DNA of 64,000 bases from Tomocerus qinae. Lineage: Eukaryota > Arthropoda > Collembola > Entomobryomorpha > Tomoceridae. The notes below the pieces were generated by a model. That model was not told the origin of the DNA. It ran no database searches and saw only the letters and a list, made by a program, of their open reading frames with translations. The translations under genes were made by a program, and so were the position numbers. The stretch's first letter is position 1. Each line of letters begins with the position of its first letter. This document shows, piece by piece, positions 19,565 to 31,523 of the stretch. Location of the stretch: positions 75,144,001-75,208,000 of the forward strand of contig CM034546.1 in the NCBI GenBank assembly GCA_020055645.1, read 5' to 3'.

Positions 19565-22308
19565 TAAATAAGAGGACACATTGTAAAAAATAACCTTCAA
19601 AATTCTTGTTAGAATTTATTTGTATATTTTGTTAATACTTTCAGTATTCTGTACTTTTAATTTCAAATGTTATAGTTTTCTGAACACAAGAATTTTATAA
19701 GTTAAATTAAATACGGTACAAAATCTAATATAAATGATTCTAAACGTATAAAAGGTTTCTAACCATGACCATGATCTTAGCAATTATGGTAGGAGTACTC
19801 ATGTATCATGTCAAAAACAGATTTCGAAAACATTTTCTTATTATAACCCGAAATCATAATCATTCATATACCTATAGTTATATAAAAACCATCAAACCTA
19901 AAAAACCCGGGGTCGAAAATTTTTTTCCTAAAAAACCCTGGTTTTTCGAAACCTTGGCTGAAATTATCTTTTACTCCTTATTGCCCATTCACAAGAAATC
20001 TAGAATGAAAATTTCTTAGATTCAGGGCTGCAGCAAGCTAGGGGCACCGGGGCACTTGTCCCCTCCCCCCGAAATCGAAGATAAAACTTTTGTCCAAAAA
20101 CTCAAAATCGCTTAAATTATTATTAAACTATAAATTATTTTTTGTCGCCGCATTTCGGGGGTGGATTGTAAAAATGGTTACCTTTTTGCTGTTTTGCTTT
20201 TTTAAATTTCTGAAGTAGAATAAAAAATAAATAAAATATCTCATTCTGTAGTCCAATTATTTTTAGATTAGTGTTCTATTGATTTAAAAACACTATTTAG
20301 CACTCAAAATGTTTTATATTTGTTTGGTTTATGTAGTTTTAGACTGCCTTCGTCTTTATGCATAGGTGAAAATTGTTTTTTTGTTCCTTGACGGACTACA
20401 GATTACCTACCCAAGAAAAATTAATTACATTACCTTTCCACATACAGATACAATGCTGTAATATTGTAGTTTACATTTGAAACATAGTCTTCTATACTAC
20501 GTAATCAAAGATAATTATTTTTGTCATGAAATCAATTTATGACGTCAATAGAAATCCAGCGAGAGATTATCAGTCTATGTAGTCATTTTCTGACGTCAAT
20601 AGGAGGTAACGTAAAACGACATTAACCTTTTATTATACCTTTTATTACCTATATTATACCGAACGTATTATTATGTAGATTAGAATTCATCTATAATAAA
20701 TATTTAATGTTAATTGAATGCCGTAAGGTGTCAAATCACAATATCTCTAATCAAGGTAGCGAAATCTAAATGTATATACATTTTAAGGTTTTCAACTGAA
20801 AATAGCAATTTTCATTGAGGTAACATTAAAATCAGCGTACAAACTACCACTTACCAGTGGTAAGAGGTTTTAATGGTACTAGCGAAATCATTGCAATCCC
20901 AGACAAAAAAATATTGAAGGGCTTTAAGAATCTCGTGGAAAATAATTATAGGAGGCTCCCAGTAAAACTTGGCAAATTGAGAAAGGTAGGCGTCCAGCAA
21001 CCATTAGCAGATAAGAATTGATAAGTGTGTTCTTCAATCAGAGTTGGATTCAACCACTAATAGCCCTTATTTGCAGATTGATTTGCATTTGTGACGTTTG
21101 ACAAACCTCCTCTGTATGTTTATAATTGTAATCTTAAAACTTGAGATAAAGCAGAGAATTCACTTGTATATACGAGTGTCAGACACGTATCCAGAAAGGT
21201 CAAGAGGGCACAACCAAAAATAATGTCAAAAATGCGAAAAATTTTTGCAATGTTTTGGAAACAATCCTCTCTTTCTGCGGACCCCCGCCCCCATACTGGA
21301 TACGTTCTTGACGAGTGTATCCTATGACAAGTAAATATAGGGCATCAGAATTATTTAATTGTATTAATTGCATAAATAGAAAGAAGATATTTAACCTATA
21401 CCTATTACTTTATAATAATCAAACATGAATCAATACATTTTGGGCATTGAAATTTTCCCGACAGTAACCGAATTTTAAATGAAAAATGAAACTGTTGCCA
21501 CTCAGGTATACCGTGATCTCTGGGACATTTCCATTAAACTCTATCTATAGGGTCACGTCTAATCGTTATGCAGTTTCCGGACTTTCCCGTTATAAGATTA
21601 AATATGACGATCTTACTAGTCTCATGTAATATTAATACAAGAATCATACGAGAATGACAATCGCATAAGATGTGTGTTTGAGTCTAAATAAATAGGCGAA
21701 AGAACATTATGTAATTGTTAGTGAACAAACGCATGCATACATAACATCTCTTGTCAAACTTAGTTTCTGTAGACATTGTCTGTACACACAAAATTATAAA
21801 TAGAAGACGCAGACATAGTTAATATTATGGAGAGCTAAAACACGTAAAACTCGTTTGAAGTACACCCTAAGCTCTCAATGCAATCACACAATAAAAATAA
21901 GTTTGAATGGATGGAAAACCCTCCCAGCAATCAAAACTATTAGATTCGATTTATGTGATATTATATGCCAACCTTTGCTGTACAGTAACAGTTACCTCTT
22001 GTCTTGGATGTCTTCCTTCCCCTTCAATAAATATTTTTAAATTCGTCTGCCTTATAGATTAGAGATTAGACCTATTTTTTACAAATAGTAGAAGTAGTAT
22101 ATAAGTGTTTGCAGTCCAGGCAAGAATCTCCAATCAGAATTGTAAACAGCCATCGACACATCCAAGATAAACTATTCTACTTAAATTTTGTTACCACTCA
22201 CTTGGGAACATTTAACACTAAAAACAACTTTACCGAATACCAATAGCTCAGAACAAATTTTCCAGGTAAGTATTTAGCAACATCAAATTTAAAATAATGG
22301 ACCCTAAA
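19565..22308. other. Long intergenic stretch with transposon relics
   Basis: About 2.7 kb without a supported gene. Around 20033-20085 a GC-rich patch (GGGGCACCGGGGCACTTG) looks like an old repeat fragment. At 21185-21304, ACGTATCCAG and its complement bracket 120 bases, a possible short MITE without visible target duplication. A splice-donor-like CCAGGTAAGT at about 22264 ends a possible 5' untranslated exon. Confidence 0.5.
20833..21130. mobile_element. Diverged, one-ended copy of the CAGTGTAC hAT MITE
   Basis: The start CAGCGTACAAAC and the following ACCACTTACCAGTGGTAAG match the left end of the intact element at 22595. About 180 bases further, AATTGATAAGTGTG and GGATTCAACCA match its interior near 22806. 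The right end was not found, so the copy is truncated or too decayed to see. The end coordinate is approximate. Confidence 0.55.
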
Positions 22309-22406
22309 GGATGCAAAAGACCTTAATCCACTTTTCGTTTGGCATCGAAAAGGAACTTAATCCAATTTACGACCAAACGAAAAGTGGATTAAGGTCTGTT
22401 GCATCC
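22309..22406. repeat. Long hairpin with arms of about 37 bp
   Basis: GGATGCAAAAGACCTTAATC and the following bases up to TTTGG pair with the complementary run that ends in GCATCC, with one small mismatch, around a loop of about 25 bases. It lies between a donor near 22266 and an acceptor at 22459, so if that intron is real the hairpin would be transcribed. It could be a MITE. Confidence 0.8.
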
Positions 22407-22459
22407 TTAAAGGACGATATATTATTATTACAAATTTTTAAATACCGTATTAATTTCAG

Positions 22460-22551
22460 GTGACTGAATTTGAAAGTACAGAAAATGAGTTCAATTCCGA
22501 ACGTTAAATGCGCGGAACAATGCGGGAGAGGAATAGCTATCGATTCACAAG
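22460..22551 (+). other. Candidate 5' exon with short open frame
   Basis: TTAATTTCAG precedes it and GTATAC follows. An ATG at 22485 opens a 22-codon frame (MSSIPNVKCAEQCGRG and on) that ends in phase 1 at the donor. It could be the first coding exon of a gene whose next exon I cannot find, or a leader exon upstream of the terpene synthase carrying a short upstream frame. The hAT element starts only 43 bases downstream. Confidence 0.35.
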
Positions 22552-22594
22552 GTATACATGGCTAAAGTTCGTCTTATTTAAATTATATATAATT

Positions 22595-23193
22595 CAGTGT
22601 ACAAAATACCATTTACCACTTACCAGTGGTAAGTGGTTTTTAATGGTATTTAACGTTAAATACCACTACCTAAAAAGTAGTGGTAAGTGGTATAAATGGT
22701 ATAAATGGTAAAAAATAGTTTTATTTAAATTTCGTGTTTGAATTTTGAACAAAATTCGGTGCCAAAGTATGAAATAGCTTAGCAGATGAACATTGTTGTC
22801 AAAAATTGATAAGTGTTCATCAATCCGAGTAGGATTCAACCAATGGGGGTGCTAACAACCCTTGCCGATTGAGAAATTAATTGTAGTTAAATTAGCATCA
22901 ATTTTAAATGGACGATACCAAGTACAATCTTTCTTTCTTCATTTTTTTATAACTTTTGGTGTACAATCAAATAAATATGATTAATTTAATTTAATAAGGG
23001 GCTAATTGGAAATATTTCATAGAAAATAAAGTTTTAAAACTTATATTTTAGGAAGTCTAGTGTATCTGTACACAGCTGTCTAATCAATCGCTAAAATTTA
23101 CCATTTTTACCATTAAATGCATTTTTACCATTAAGTGCATTTTTACCACTGTGATGGTAAAAAAGGCTAAAAAGTGGTAAATTTTGTACACTG
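22595..23193. mobile_element. Non-autonomous hAT element, 599 bp
   Basis: Ends are CAGTGTACAAAAT and ATTTTGTACACTG, flanked on both sides by the exact 8-bp duplication ATATAATT (22587-22594 and 23194-23201). Sub-terminal regions are made of TGGTAA/TTACCA words in opposite orientation. No transposase frame. It sits about 290 bases upstream of the terpene synthase start, so it may influence that promoter. Confidence 0.93.
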
Positions 23194-23482
23194 ATATAAT
23201 TATTGGTATTGGTATGACGTGTGTATTGTGTATATAGAAACGAGTTTAAACACCCCTGCTATATACACTTTACATCAGCTTTTTAATTGATTTTTGACTC
23301 GGTTTCTCCCTTTGCCCCATTAAAAGTTTTTTAACGGTATTAATCCGCAGACAATTAGGTTAAGAAAACCGGAACTTCCATAATTACACAATAAGTATCA
23401 ATCATGAGAAGAATGATTATCAATTGAAATAAGAACTGATTGTTCAGATTATTGTAATTGTTCTAAGTAATTTATTACAACA

Positions 23483-24673
23483 ATGGCAAAATTGAATATC
23501 AAAGGCGGTACAGTCGTAACTTTGTCTTATGAAGTTGAGGGCACGGATTGCATTTCAGAAAAGAAACAAAATATTCAAGGACAGCTTCACTTTCCAGTTT
23601 TGACAGAATTCATGGACAACATTGAAAACACGGTTCAGCCATCGGACGCCATTTCAGAAAAGGTCAAGCTACTTCTTGCAGATGATTTAAAGGAAGCCGG
23701 ACTTTTGTCTACAGACAGCAAATCATTGCAACAAAATTTAGATTATCTGAATACTGCTGTTTTGTATTCGAATTCATCAGATTTCGAGGATATCACTCTT
23801 ATATACGCCAACTCATTTCATATCACTGTATTGTATTTAATTGATGATATACTCGACAATACATTTGACAACTCAGACGAATACATAGTAGATGGACAAG
23901 CTATGGGATTATTTATGAACTGTTATCTAGGCATAATGGACGAAAAACCTTTGGCAGATGTTGATTTCAACAATCATGTAAAATGTAAAAGAACGAGTGA
24001 AATTCTGAATTGTCTGGTAAAATTGACCAAGCGATTTTATAGTTTTCTTAAATCAACTTATCCCGTTTACTCCAATGAAAAATTGAGACAGCCTTTGGTT
24101 AAAGCATGGCATTCTAACTTTTTGGCAAACTTTTGGTTCCGTGGATTTCGCATGACTCGAGAATCTTTGTCAGACGAAATTTTCTTTGAGCTTCGCTGCT
24201 GTGGGATGAGCCATCATACTGTCACAGAGTTTTGGGCACTATTGAAACATTTTACTTTAAATGATGATATTAGAAACGATCCAATTTTTCAACGAGTATT
24301 AGTATCCGCAGGAACAGCTACTAGTCTAATAAATGACATTATGGGATTCACAAGAGAACTAAGTGGAGAAAGCGCTAATAGCGAAGACAATTTCATTTTG
24401 TTCAAATTTCGACAAGGTTTGTCTCTAGATTCGGCTTTTGAACTTGCTCATAAAACCATTGAGAAAGTATGCATGGATTATATCTCTTTTTCTCAAAAAT
24501 TAAGAGACAGATTTTCCAAAAATACGATCTTTCAAAATTTCATGGACATAAATGATTTCATTTTCTGCAATTTAGTGCCAATGCATGCAAAAATGCCAAG
24601 ATATAAAACTAAATGTTGGATAAATGGAGTCGTTGTGGCTAAATTTGGTTCTAAGGCTATAAATTGTGAGTAA
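23483..24673 (+). CDS. Bacterial-type class I terpene synthase, intronless
   Basis: A single uninterrupted frame of 396 residues. The Asp-rich metal motif DDILD lies at residues 121-125 (LIDDILDNT), and the NSE-type motif NDIMGFTRE at about 284-292 fits NDxxGxxxE. The 160-residue spacing and the helix-rich sequence fit class I terpene cyclases, which ionise prenyl diphosphates such as farnesyl diphosphate with magnesium. It lacks the FARM-type DDxxD pair of isoprenyl diphosphate synthases. The ATG at 23483 follows an in-frame stop, so the start is safe. Terpene synthases of microbial type are known from some springtails and mites; lack of introns agrees with acquisition. The terminal RY pair typical of bacterial cyclases is not obvious. 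The product terpene cannot be predicted. Confidence 0.82.
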   Translation: MAKLNIKGGTVVTLSYEVEGTDCISEKKQNIQGQLHFPVLTEFMDNIENTVQPSDAISEKVKLLLADDLKEAGLLSTDSKSLQQNLDYLNTAVLYSNSSDFEDITLIYANSFHITVLYLIDDILDNTFDNSDEYIVDGQAMGLFMNCYLGIMDEKPLADVDFNNHVKCKRTSEILNCLVKLTKRFYSFLKSTYPVYSNEKLRQPLVKAWHSNFLANFWFRGFRMTRESLSDEIFFELRCCGMSHHTVTEFWALLKHFTLNDDIRNDPIFQRVLVSAGTATSLINDIMGFTRELSGESANSEDNFILFKFRQGLSLDSAFELAHKTIEKVCMDYISFSQKLRDRFSKNTIFQNFMDINDFIFCNLVPMHAKMPRYKTKCWINGVVVAKFGSKAINCE

Positions 24674-26753
24674 ATTCAACATATTTATTAATAATACTAT
24701 ATTATGTACTTTAATTGGTATTGATTAATAATAATAATAAGCTACGATGGAGGTTTTTTGTACAACAGATTCCTTATTTTATGACACAATTTAATAATTT
24801 TATAAATTCCACTTTTAGTGCCATAAATAATAACGGTTAACCTAGATTTACTAAAGCAGCTAAATATTATAACTAAATAAGTATTTAATATTATTTTTAA
24901 AACTTATAACACAACTGTCTCATAACTATAGACCAGTATAAACTCTGTATTGAACTCAAGAACTGTAAATTATCGTTGTAATATGTCTTATGTCCAAAAA
25001 ATCATATCGAGTTGTAATGAGATGTAATGAAGCCTTAAATAGGGCCACTTCTACTTCCTGTGGTGTTAGTTAATGCTAAAATAAAGGAGCTTAAAAGGAG
25101 AACAGAATTATGATGACAGGTTATTGTGGCATTTCCTACTCTAATCTAAAAGTTTTAAATAATTTCAAAGTCTTGCTTAAACTTTGTTCATAAACGCACA
25201 CACCATATCATAAGAACTTTACTAGTTTACGTACTCGCCACCACTAAACTCAAAGTAAATGTCGGACTATTGAATTTACAAATGCAGCGGATTACCAAAA
25301 ATGGGTATAAATAAATAAAAAATTGGATTCTGATGGAAAATATCATTGTTTATTTACCATTATTTTTGCGATTCATTCAAACCAAGTCATTAACTAAACT
25401 AAATGACTTGCAACTTAACGGAATTTTGTTGAGATGCATTTAATTAAATCGTTTGTGATGGATTCAGGTCAAAAAGCCACACACATCACATGATAAAAGA
25501 ATTGTCAAAAAGTCATGAAGTATTTTTATTCGGATTAATCATAATTTAAGTGGCTTCGATATGATCAGTTAACAGTTTTTCGAAGCTGAATACAGAAATG
25601 ACGTATTATATGTTACCAAATTCCACATTTGATGTATTTTTAGCAGAGCGGTTAGGCTTTGTATATTTTTAAAGACACGAGATTGAGATATAATTATGTA
25701 GACACACATATCGAGAAATAATGGGATGCATTGGGTAAATAAGGCTGCATGCAATTCCAGACTCCCATTATGCCTTGCATATTTGTCTATGGCTTAAAGC
25801 AGACGTATCATGAAGTCATGAATGTTTTGAAAATGCTGCCTGCAGGAAATTGGGGTTTAAAAGCTGTTTAAATCGTACTTAATTTATGAAATCTACGACG
25901 TACGCCATCAACAAATAATTTCATGCTGTGACTCAAAATTGGCATGAAAAACTCCTGTATGTATCGTCTTGGTAGTAAGCGGTAGTAGAATTGCGAGTTA
26001 ATTTAAAAAATTAATCATTGAGTGAACACAACACAAACAGAATGTGCAAATTAATATTTACATGGCGATACCCGTCAACAGTAAAGGGATATAATATATT
26101 AAGGTCGGCTCGTACCCTTACGGATGCGCCAGTTTATTTCACATACGTCAGGTACGAAACGCCTGTCGCAACAGAAAAGACTTTTGTGTTTATTTATCAT
26201 TTGACAGGGGAGAGATGTTATTTACGTAGCCACAGCTATTATTGCTTGGTTAGAATAAACAATATCGGCATAGGAAATTCTAATTTGTTGACAAGTTTCA
26301 AGTTGACATTGCAAAGCCTAGTTCAATATAACAAATATTTACTCTACCAAGGCTACTGTAAATAATTTTATTGACGTTTGATTTTTTTAAAATTTGTTGG
26401 TATATACATGTTTAGGTTGCATCAACTTTAACTTTTAACATCTACATAATTAATTAAGGTGCGATATTGTGGGTGTGGTCGGTGTGGGACCCTTCATTGT
26501 CCAAAGGTATTAAATCCAATGAGTCAGAACCAACAATTTTCCACCATCTTATAACAAAAAAGCTGTGTGGAAACGCTGTGCAATTAAAAACAATTATTTT
26601 TCTAGCTTACATCAATTTTTAACTATGAAATTCCATTCCAATTGCGAAAAACAAAAATTTTGTACCATTCAGTGCAAAATAATGGGTTGTGGTGGTAGAT
26701 AGGTTAGGTTACAATTCTTTTTTGTAGAATAAGTGTAACTACGTGAATTTACA
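24674..26753. other. Intergenic, no gene seen
   Basis: About 2.1 kb of AT-rich DNA. An open stretch at 26018-26365 has no recognisable domain, no ATG start and no splice support, so it is not called. Confidence 0.6.
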
Positions 26754-28240
26754 ATGCTGTCGGTTAATTCAATTTCTGATGGTATGCGGATTAAATCTAC
26801 TAACAAATCAAAAGCAGTGGGAGCCAGACAAAAGCGAAGATTAAATTCAAAAGGAATTTTTCCCTGGATTGGAATGTACATTAATATGGTTCATTATTTT
26901 GGAGTGTTGACCTTTGTTTGGGACAGCAAGAAAGAAAAGTTTTTCCCCGCTAAATCGCAGTTGATAAAAGTGAACACGTTTTTCATTGCATCTTTACTGG
27001 GCTATGAAATATACCGATTGATATCTGAACTGAGAAACCCCAACTTGGTTATTACCGAAATAACTCTCATTCAAATCTGCCTTTTTGGATACTCCATATT
27101 TATCATGTCTTTGCTTAATGCACAGCTCAAGCAAATAGAACTCGTCTACATGATGAATTGTTTAACTTCGGACGTCTTTAATTCCAAGGGTTAGATTTTA
27201 AAATATGTTTTGAATTTTAATATTGATTTATTTAGTTTTATTACATTTTATTGTTAACAGAAAATCAAGGGAAAACAGAAATAAAGTACAGCCGATTGGA
27301 GAAATTATTGTCGAAATGGATGTTTCCTACTTTTGCTTCAATGTCCACCTTTGTCATCTTAACAATGATTATTTTACTTCCTGGAAAACATCTCATTGCA
27401 GATATTCTCCCATCAAATGATAAAAACAAACATTTAAAACTTCTTTTACATGTCTACCAAGCTATTCCTAGCTTAACGGCTATTTGTTCAACATTCATAC
27501 AATTACTTTGCATGCTAATCTACATTTTCCGAGACACTCACTTTCTACGCCATATTAGGTAAGTCATTAATTATATTGTTTTTAGAAAGTAGTATAACAA
27601 GTAACCAATCACGTATATCCAGAAGGGGGCCGGCCCCCTTAAGATTCCAGAAAAAAGATGATATTATGAAGTCCCATATTATATTCATAGCTAATAGACC
27701 AAAACCCTTAATTTTAAGGATAAATTATTAGTAAAAGATCCGTTATGCGGTAAAAATAATTTTGCACTATTTTCTAGGACGAATGAAAGCGATTTTGACC
27801 AAACAGTATCGGACTATAACAAGCTGTGGATATTGAATATGTTTTTCAATAATAGCTTTGTTTCTATGTATACTCCAACATTTGTCATTTCGTATTCGTT
27901 CTATTCTTTATTGGGAGCATTCTGTTCTATTCGTTTCTACGAAATACTAACTTGGGTTACTTATGCTGTGTATCCTTGTACACTGTTTATATGTCTGAAT
28001 GGACTCACTGCCTTGTTGATTGGATTTTCCATCTGTTGGAAAAATTCCTTTGAACTCAGGGCACATATGGAATCATCTTTGAAAATTGATGGCAGTAACT
28101 ACCGAAGAAAGATGCTTCGAGCCACACGGCCATATGGAATTCGAGTTGGACCGATTAAAGCCGTCAAATATGAACGAATATTTGACTTCTACGACTGTTT
28201 AATTAATACTTTGGTCACCCTTCTGATGACCATAATATAA
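26754..28240 (+). CDS. Seven-transmembrane chemoreceptor (insect gustatory receptor type)
   Basis: Exons 26754-27189, 27261-27558 and 27778-28240 join in phases 1 and 2 for 398 residues. The N-terminal cytoplasmic part is basic (KRRLNSKG). Helices include VNTFFIASLLGY, SMSTFVILTMIILL and GLTALLIGFSICW, and the C-terminus has RPYGIRVGPI before a last helix ending in TLLMTII, matching the usual order of the receptor family. The intron phases equal those of the receptor at 15.0 kb although the proteins are very different, which indicates a common but old origin. Intron 2 contains an 18-bp GC-rich palindrome (AAGGGGGCCGGCCCCCTT). The ligand is unknown. Confidence 0.8.
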
Positions 28241-28745
28241 GCAGCGATAAAATATTTAAGCATAATGAATAATGATATTCTTAAGTTAGTAATAATGCAC
28301 GTAACACATCACATTAATTTGTTGTTTGAGTAAGTAATAATGCTCTACTATAAGGCTTGCTTAGGGATGCAGCTTTCAGAAGCATAAATAAAATGTCAGC
28401 TCCTGTATTGATTAGTAGGTACACTTACGCTAAAGAAATTCATGTGTGTGGATTCAAAAGGTCATGCAAAATAAATATGGTTTCAGGGGAGTCAGTCACA
28501 CAAAAGCTACGCAAGCCTATATTTAACGATGTAATATAACACTGTAATAATATACTCAGAGAAATCCTTAGAGCTGTACTAGTGAGCAGTGCCATCATTT
28601 AAATGATTGCAAACCATTAAATTCTGCAATTTACATTAAATATTTAACATTAAAGTATAGCCATGATTCTACATCTTTGGTGCTTTTTGCTTGATTCGGT
28701 ACTTTTGTGTTATTTGTATCAATAAATTACAATAAATACAATACA
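28241..28745. other. Intergenic, no gene seen
   Basis: Short AT-rich gap between the chemoreceptor and the I-mfa-like gene. Nothing recognisable. Confidence 0.5.
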
Positions 28746-30454
28746 ATGGACAAGTCTGGTATAGAAAAATTAATTGGTGTATGGAATGGCGCAAATACTT
28801 AATGGAAACCAGCAATTTACATTGCTACTACAAAAGGCAGGAGGTAAACAAGAAGTTAAGCCGATTTAATGATAATACATGCATGACAATGACAATGTTC
28901 GAGTGTTTTTGACAGCTTATGAGAATGAGTGACGCTCATACTCATAAGGAAAAATCATGAAGTATTTATCTATACGGAGTATTTTACGTCAAATTAATTC
29001 GTTACTTGCCAAATGTCGTAATTCAATTACTATTACACATTGACTCCATTTAACCTTATCAATTTGCAACAATTATCGAATTTTGACTCTATTTATAGAA
29101 CCTCTATTTGACCTTAAAGAACATAACAATATAATATAAAGATTGTTGCTATTATGTAAATTACAGTTAATAGTGCAGTTAGAACTAAAAATAAAAACTC
29201 CAAACAAAGTCAGGAAATTACTATTAGGAATAACATTGACGATAAATATCTTCAGGTTAGGAATCAGAAATATAATATAAAACCCATTGGTGACAGCATC
29301 AAAGTGTTTCGTAATGCATTAGGTAAAAAGATGACTTTAGCGTATTTAGGTTTATCTGTATGCATTATAATGATTTTGCTCCATTTCAATACAGTGCAGA
29401 TAAACTATATATATTGATAAAGCCTGACCATGTGTAATTGGTGATATTGATGATTAGATAATAATAATAATAACCATATAATATGTATGTCTAATCATAT
29501 TATCACAGGCACATTATAATAATACGATGAAACAAACTGTCTCATAATGTTTTAATTATCTCATTTTTCTATGAATATTAAATTATGGTATTAAATATCT
29601 CTGTAGGGATAAACTGTGTAAAAGATGAAATAGTAAACATTTATCTGCCATTACGTGTATACAAAAATAAATAGTGCTGATTAAGAAATCAATAAGACCT
29701 TATCAGTATTGCGTAGGTAAGCATAAAGCCTATCAGTAAACGGAATTAGATAATTCCTAGATCCATTACATCGCTGGACACTATACTGAACACTTGGCCT
29801 AACAATGGGTAAAATTTTTAACTTAGTTAAAACTGGTAGTTTATTAAAATTAACATTCTTTCTGAAAAGCTCTCGACTCTCATGTATCTTTGTAATAAGC
29901 ATTTTTATAATTTTTGTACAGCAGTTAAAGTTTTCTATCAGTAATAAAATTATTCATGTAAAATGTTAAGTGAATTTGTCAATTGACTTATATTCATTTG
30001 TATAACAGGTGACGTTGCTGGAATTCAAGGTCTAGGAGTAGGCCGATTTACAAGCTCACCACCTCCACCTTACTCACCGCCACCAATATACTCCGAAAGT
30101 GAAATGCCTGGTGTAATAACTCATGAGAACGAAATGAACAGTTTTGTTGACCCTACTTATCTACCAAACTCAAACAACGTTCACGACAGAGAAAATCCTG
30201 AATATGAAAATAGTCCAAATAATGAGGATTGTTGTCGCTGTGACTGTAATTGTTGCTCGAGACAATCTTCATCCAACAATTGCTGTTTGTTTTCACTCTG
30301 CTGCTGTTGTCTGTCAACTTCTCACTTTGGTAGCCCCAATAGTGAAAGTTGTGACTGCGACTGTGGAAATTGTGCAGATTGTGATGGTGGAGAACTGATA
30401 GGATGTTGTCTTGAAATATTTGTTGAATTGCTATGTTCCTTCGCATGTAGATGA
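28746..30454 (+). CDS. Cys-rich I-mfa (MyoD family inhibitor) domain-like protein
   Basis: Coding exons 29167-29322 and 30009-30454 join well in phase 1; a first exon at 28746-28776 (ATG, ten codons plus one base, donor GTGTAT) fits the phase but is tentative. The product is about 210 residues: a charged N-terminus, a Pro-rich stretch with PPPPYSPPP (a PPxY-type WW-binding site), then a C-terminal block of about 26 Cys in 75 residues (CCRCDCNCC, CNCAD-like and CCLEIF). Cys spacing and the closing Cys-Leu-Glu-Ile element resemble the I-mfa domain, whose vertebrate members sequester transcription factors in the cytoplasm. The last cysteine of the usual DCLEICxECC pattern is missing, so this is a relative, not a clear orthologue. 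AATAAA at 30674. Confidence 0.55.
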
Positions 30455-31523
30455 TGGGATTCCCTATATGTATTTTGTGTTTTTTGAAAGAAATCTTCAT
30501 CGACCTTCATCCCAATTGTGGATATGGCTGCATAATTAGCATTTATTTTACGAACTGTTAAGTCTTGGCGGTATAATAATATCTAAATTTTTTACAATAG
30601 TGTTAAATATAAATGTATATGAATGAAGAAAAATTATATAGTGTAAACGTTATTTTTACGAAGAACTTTTAGCAATAAATGGGCACTGCGTAACGAAAAA
30701 GCACATTCTTATCAATTAGTGTTGGTCTTCCTGATTTACAATTTAACAGTGACTTTACAATTATTCGCAGAAAAGAATCGTCAATTTATGTATTACGGTA
30801 ATTTTAGGTTGATTATAATACTAAGAGTATTTATCTACTTACTACTGTCACTGCCTTACATTAACATTCTGGCATCATTATCATACTAATCAATGTTCAT
30901 CACTACAGGAAGCCAAGGCGTTTTACGAACAGGTTAATTAAAAACTAAATGTAAAACAAAGAAAACATGCGAGTCGCTTTCTCTTGTAGGTAAAAGGCCT
31001 TCGGCACGATAGTGAAGAGCGATAATAGCGAAAGGACGGTTAAAAAGAATACTACTAAGACTGCATCTTCCCACGCATGCTCATGATATTCTTCATTTAC
31101 ATATTCAATTTTTCTTTGTACTGTAAGCTATTCCAAAATTTCAAAATGGCTGCTGTCTTTGTCTAGTGTGTCTAGTGTGTGGGTTTAGGGTTTAGATGCT
31201 TTGCTCTAATCTGTCTTATTCCTTTGTTTGGATTGAGATCGTTTTCTTGCTGTGAAACACGTCTGTAAAAATAGTAATTGCTCATAAATATTCCGAAAAG
31301 AACCCTTTTAGTCATATTGATTGATTTATTGACAAGGGATTTGAAAATTTTTGTTATTCTGTTGATGCTAATTGTAATTTAAAGTTATTTTTTAACTAGC
31401 GACAACATCAGGTAACTTTCCAAACCTATTTCCCTTTTATATATAACATTTTACTTAAATGGCCGTTCACAGTTGTTTCAAATATAATTTACTCGTATGA
31501 TTATAGTTGATTTGCAGATTACA
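30455..31523. other. Intergenic and upstream region of the BTB gene
   Basis: No coding exon. An acceptor-like TTGATTTGCAG directly before the BTB start codon at 31524 suggests a non-coding first exon somewhere in this stretch. Confidence 0.45.

Noticed and set aside
19765-20019. 84-codon open frame after the CUB gene
   Set aside because: AT-rich low-complexity sequence with an AAAAACCC-type palindrome; no domain.
26018-26365. Possible 115-codon gene
   Set aside because: No ATG at the start, no domain, no splice signals or neighbours that support it.
29681-29902. 73-codon minus-strand frame
   Set aside because: Lies in an intron of the I-mfa-like gene and has no recognisable family or splice support.
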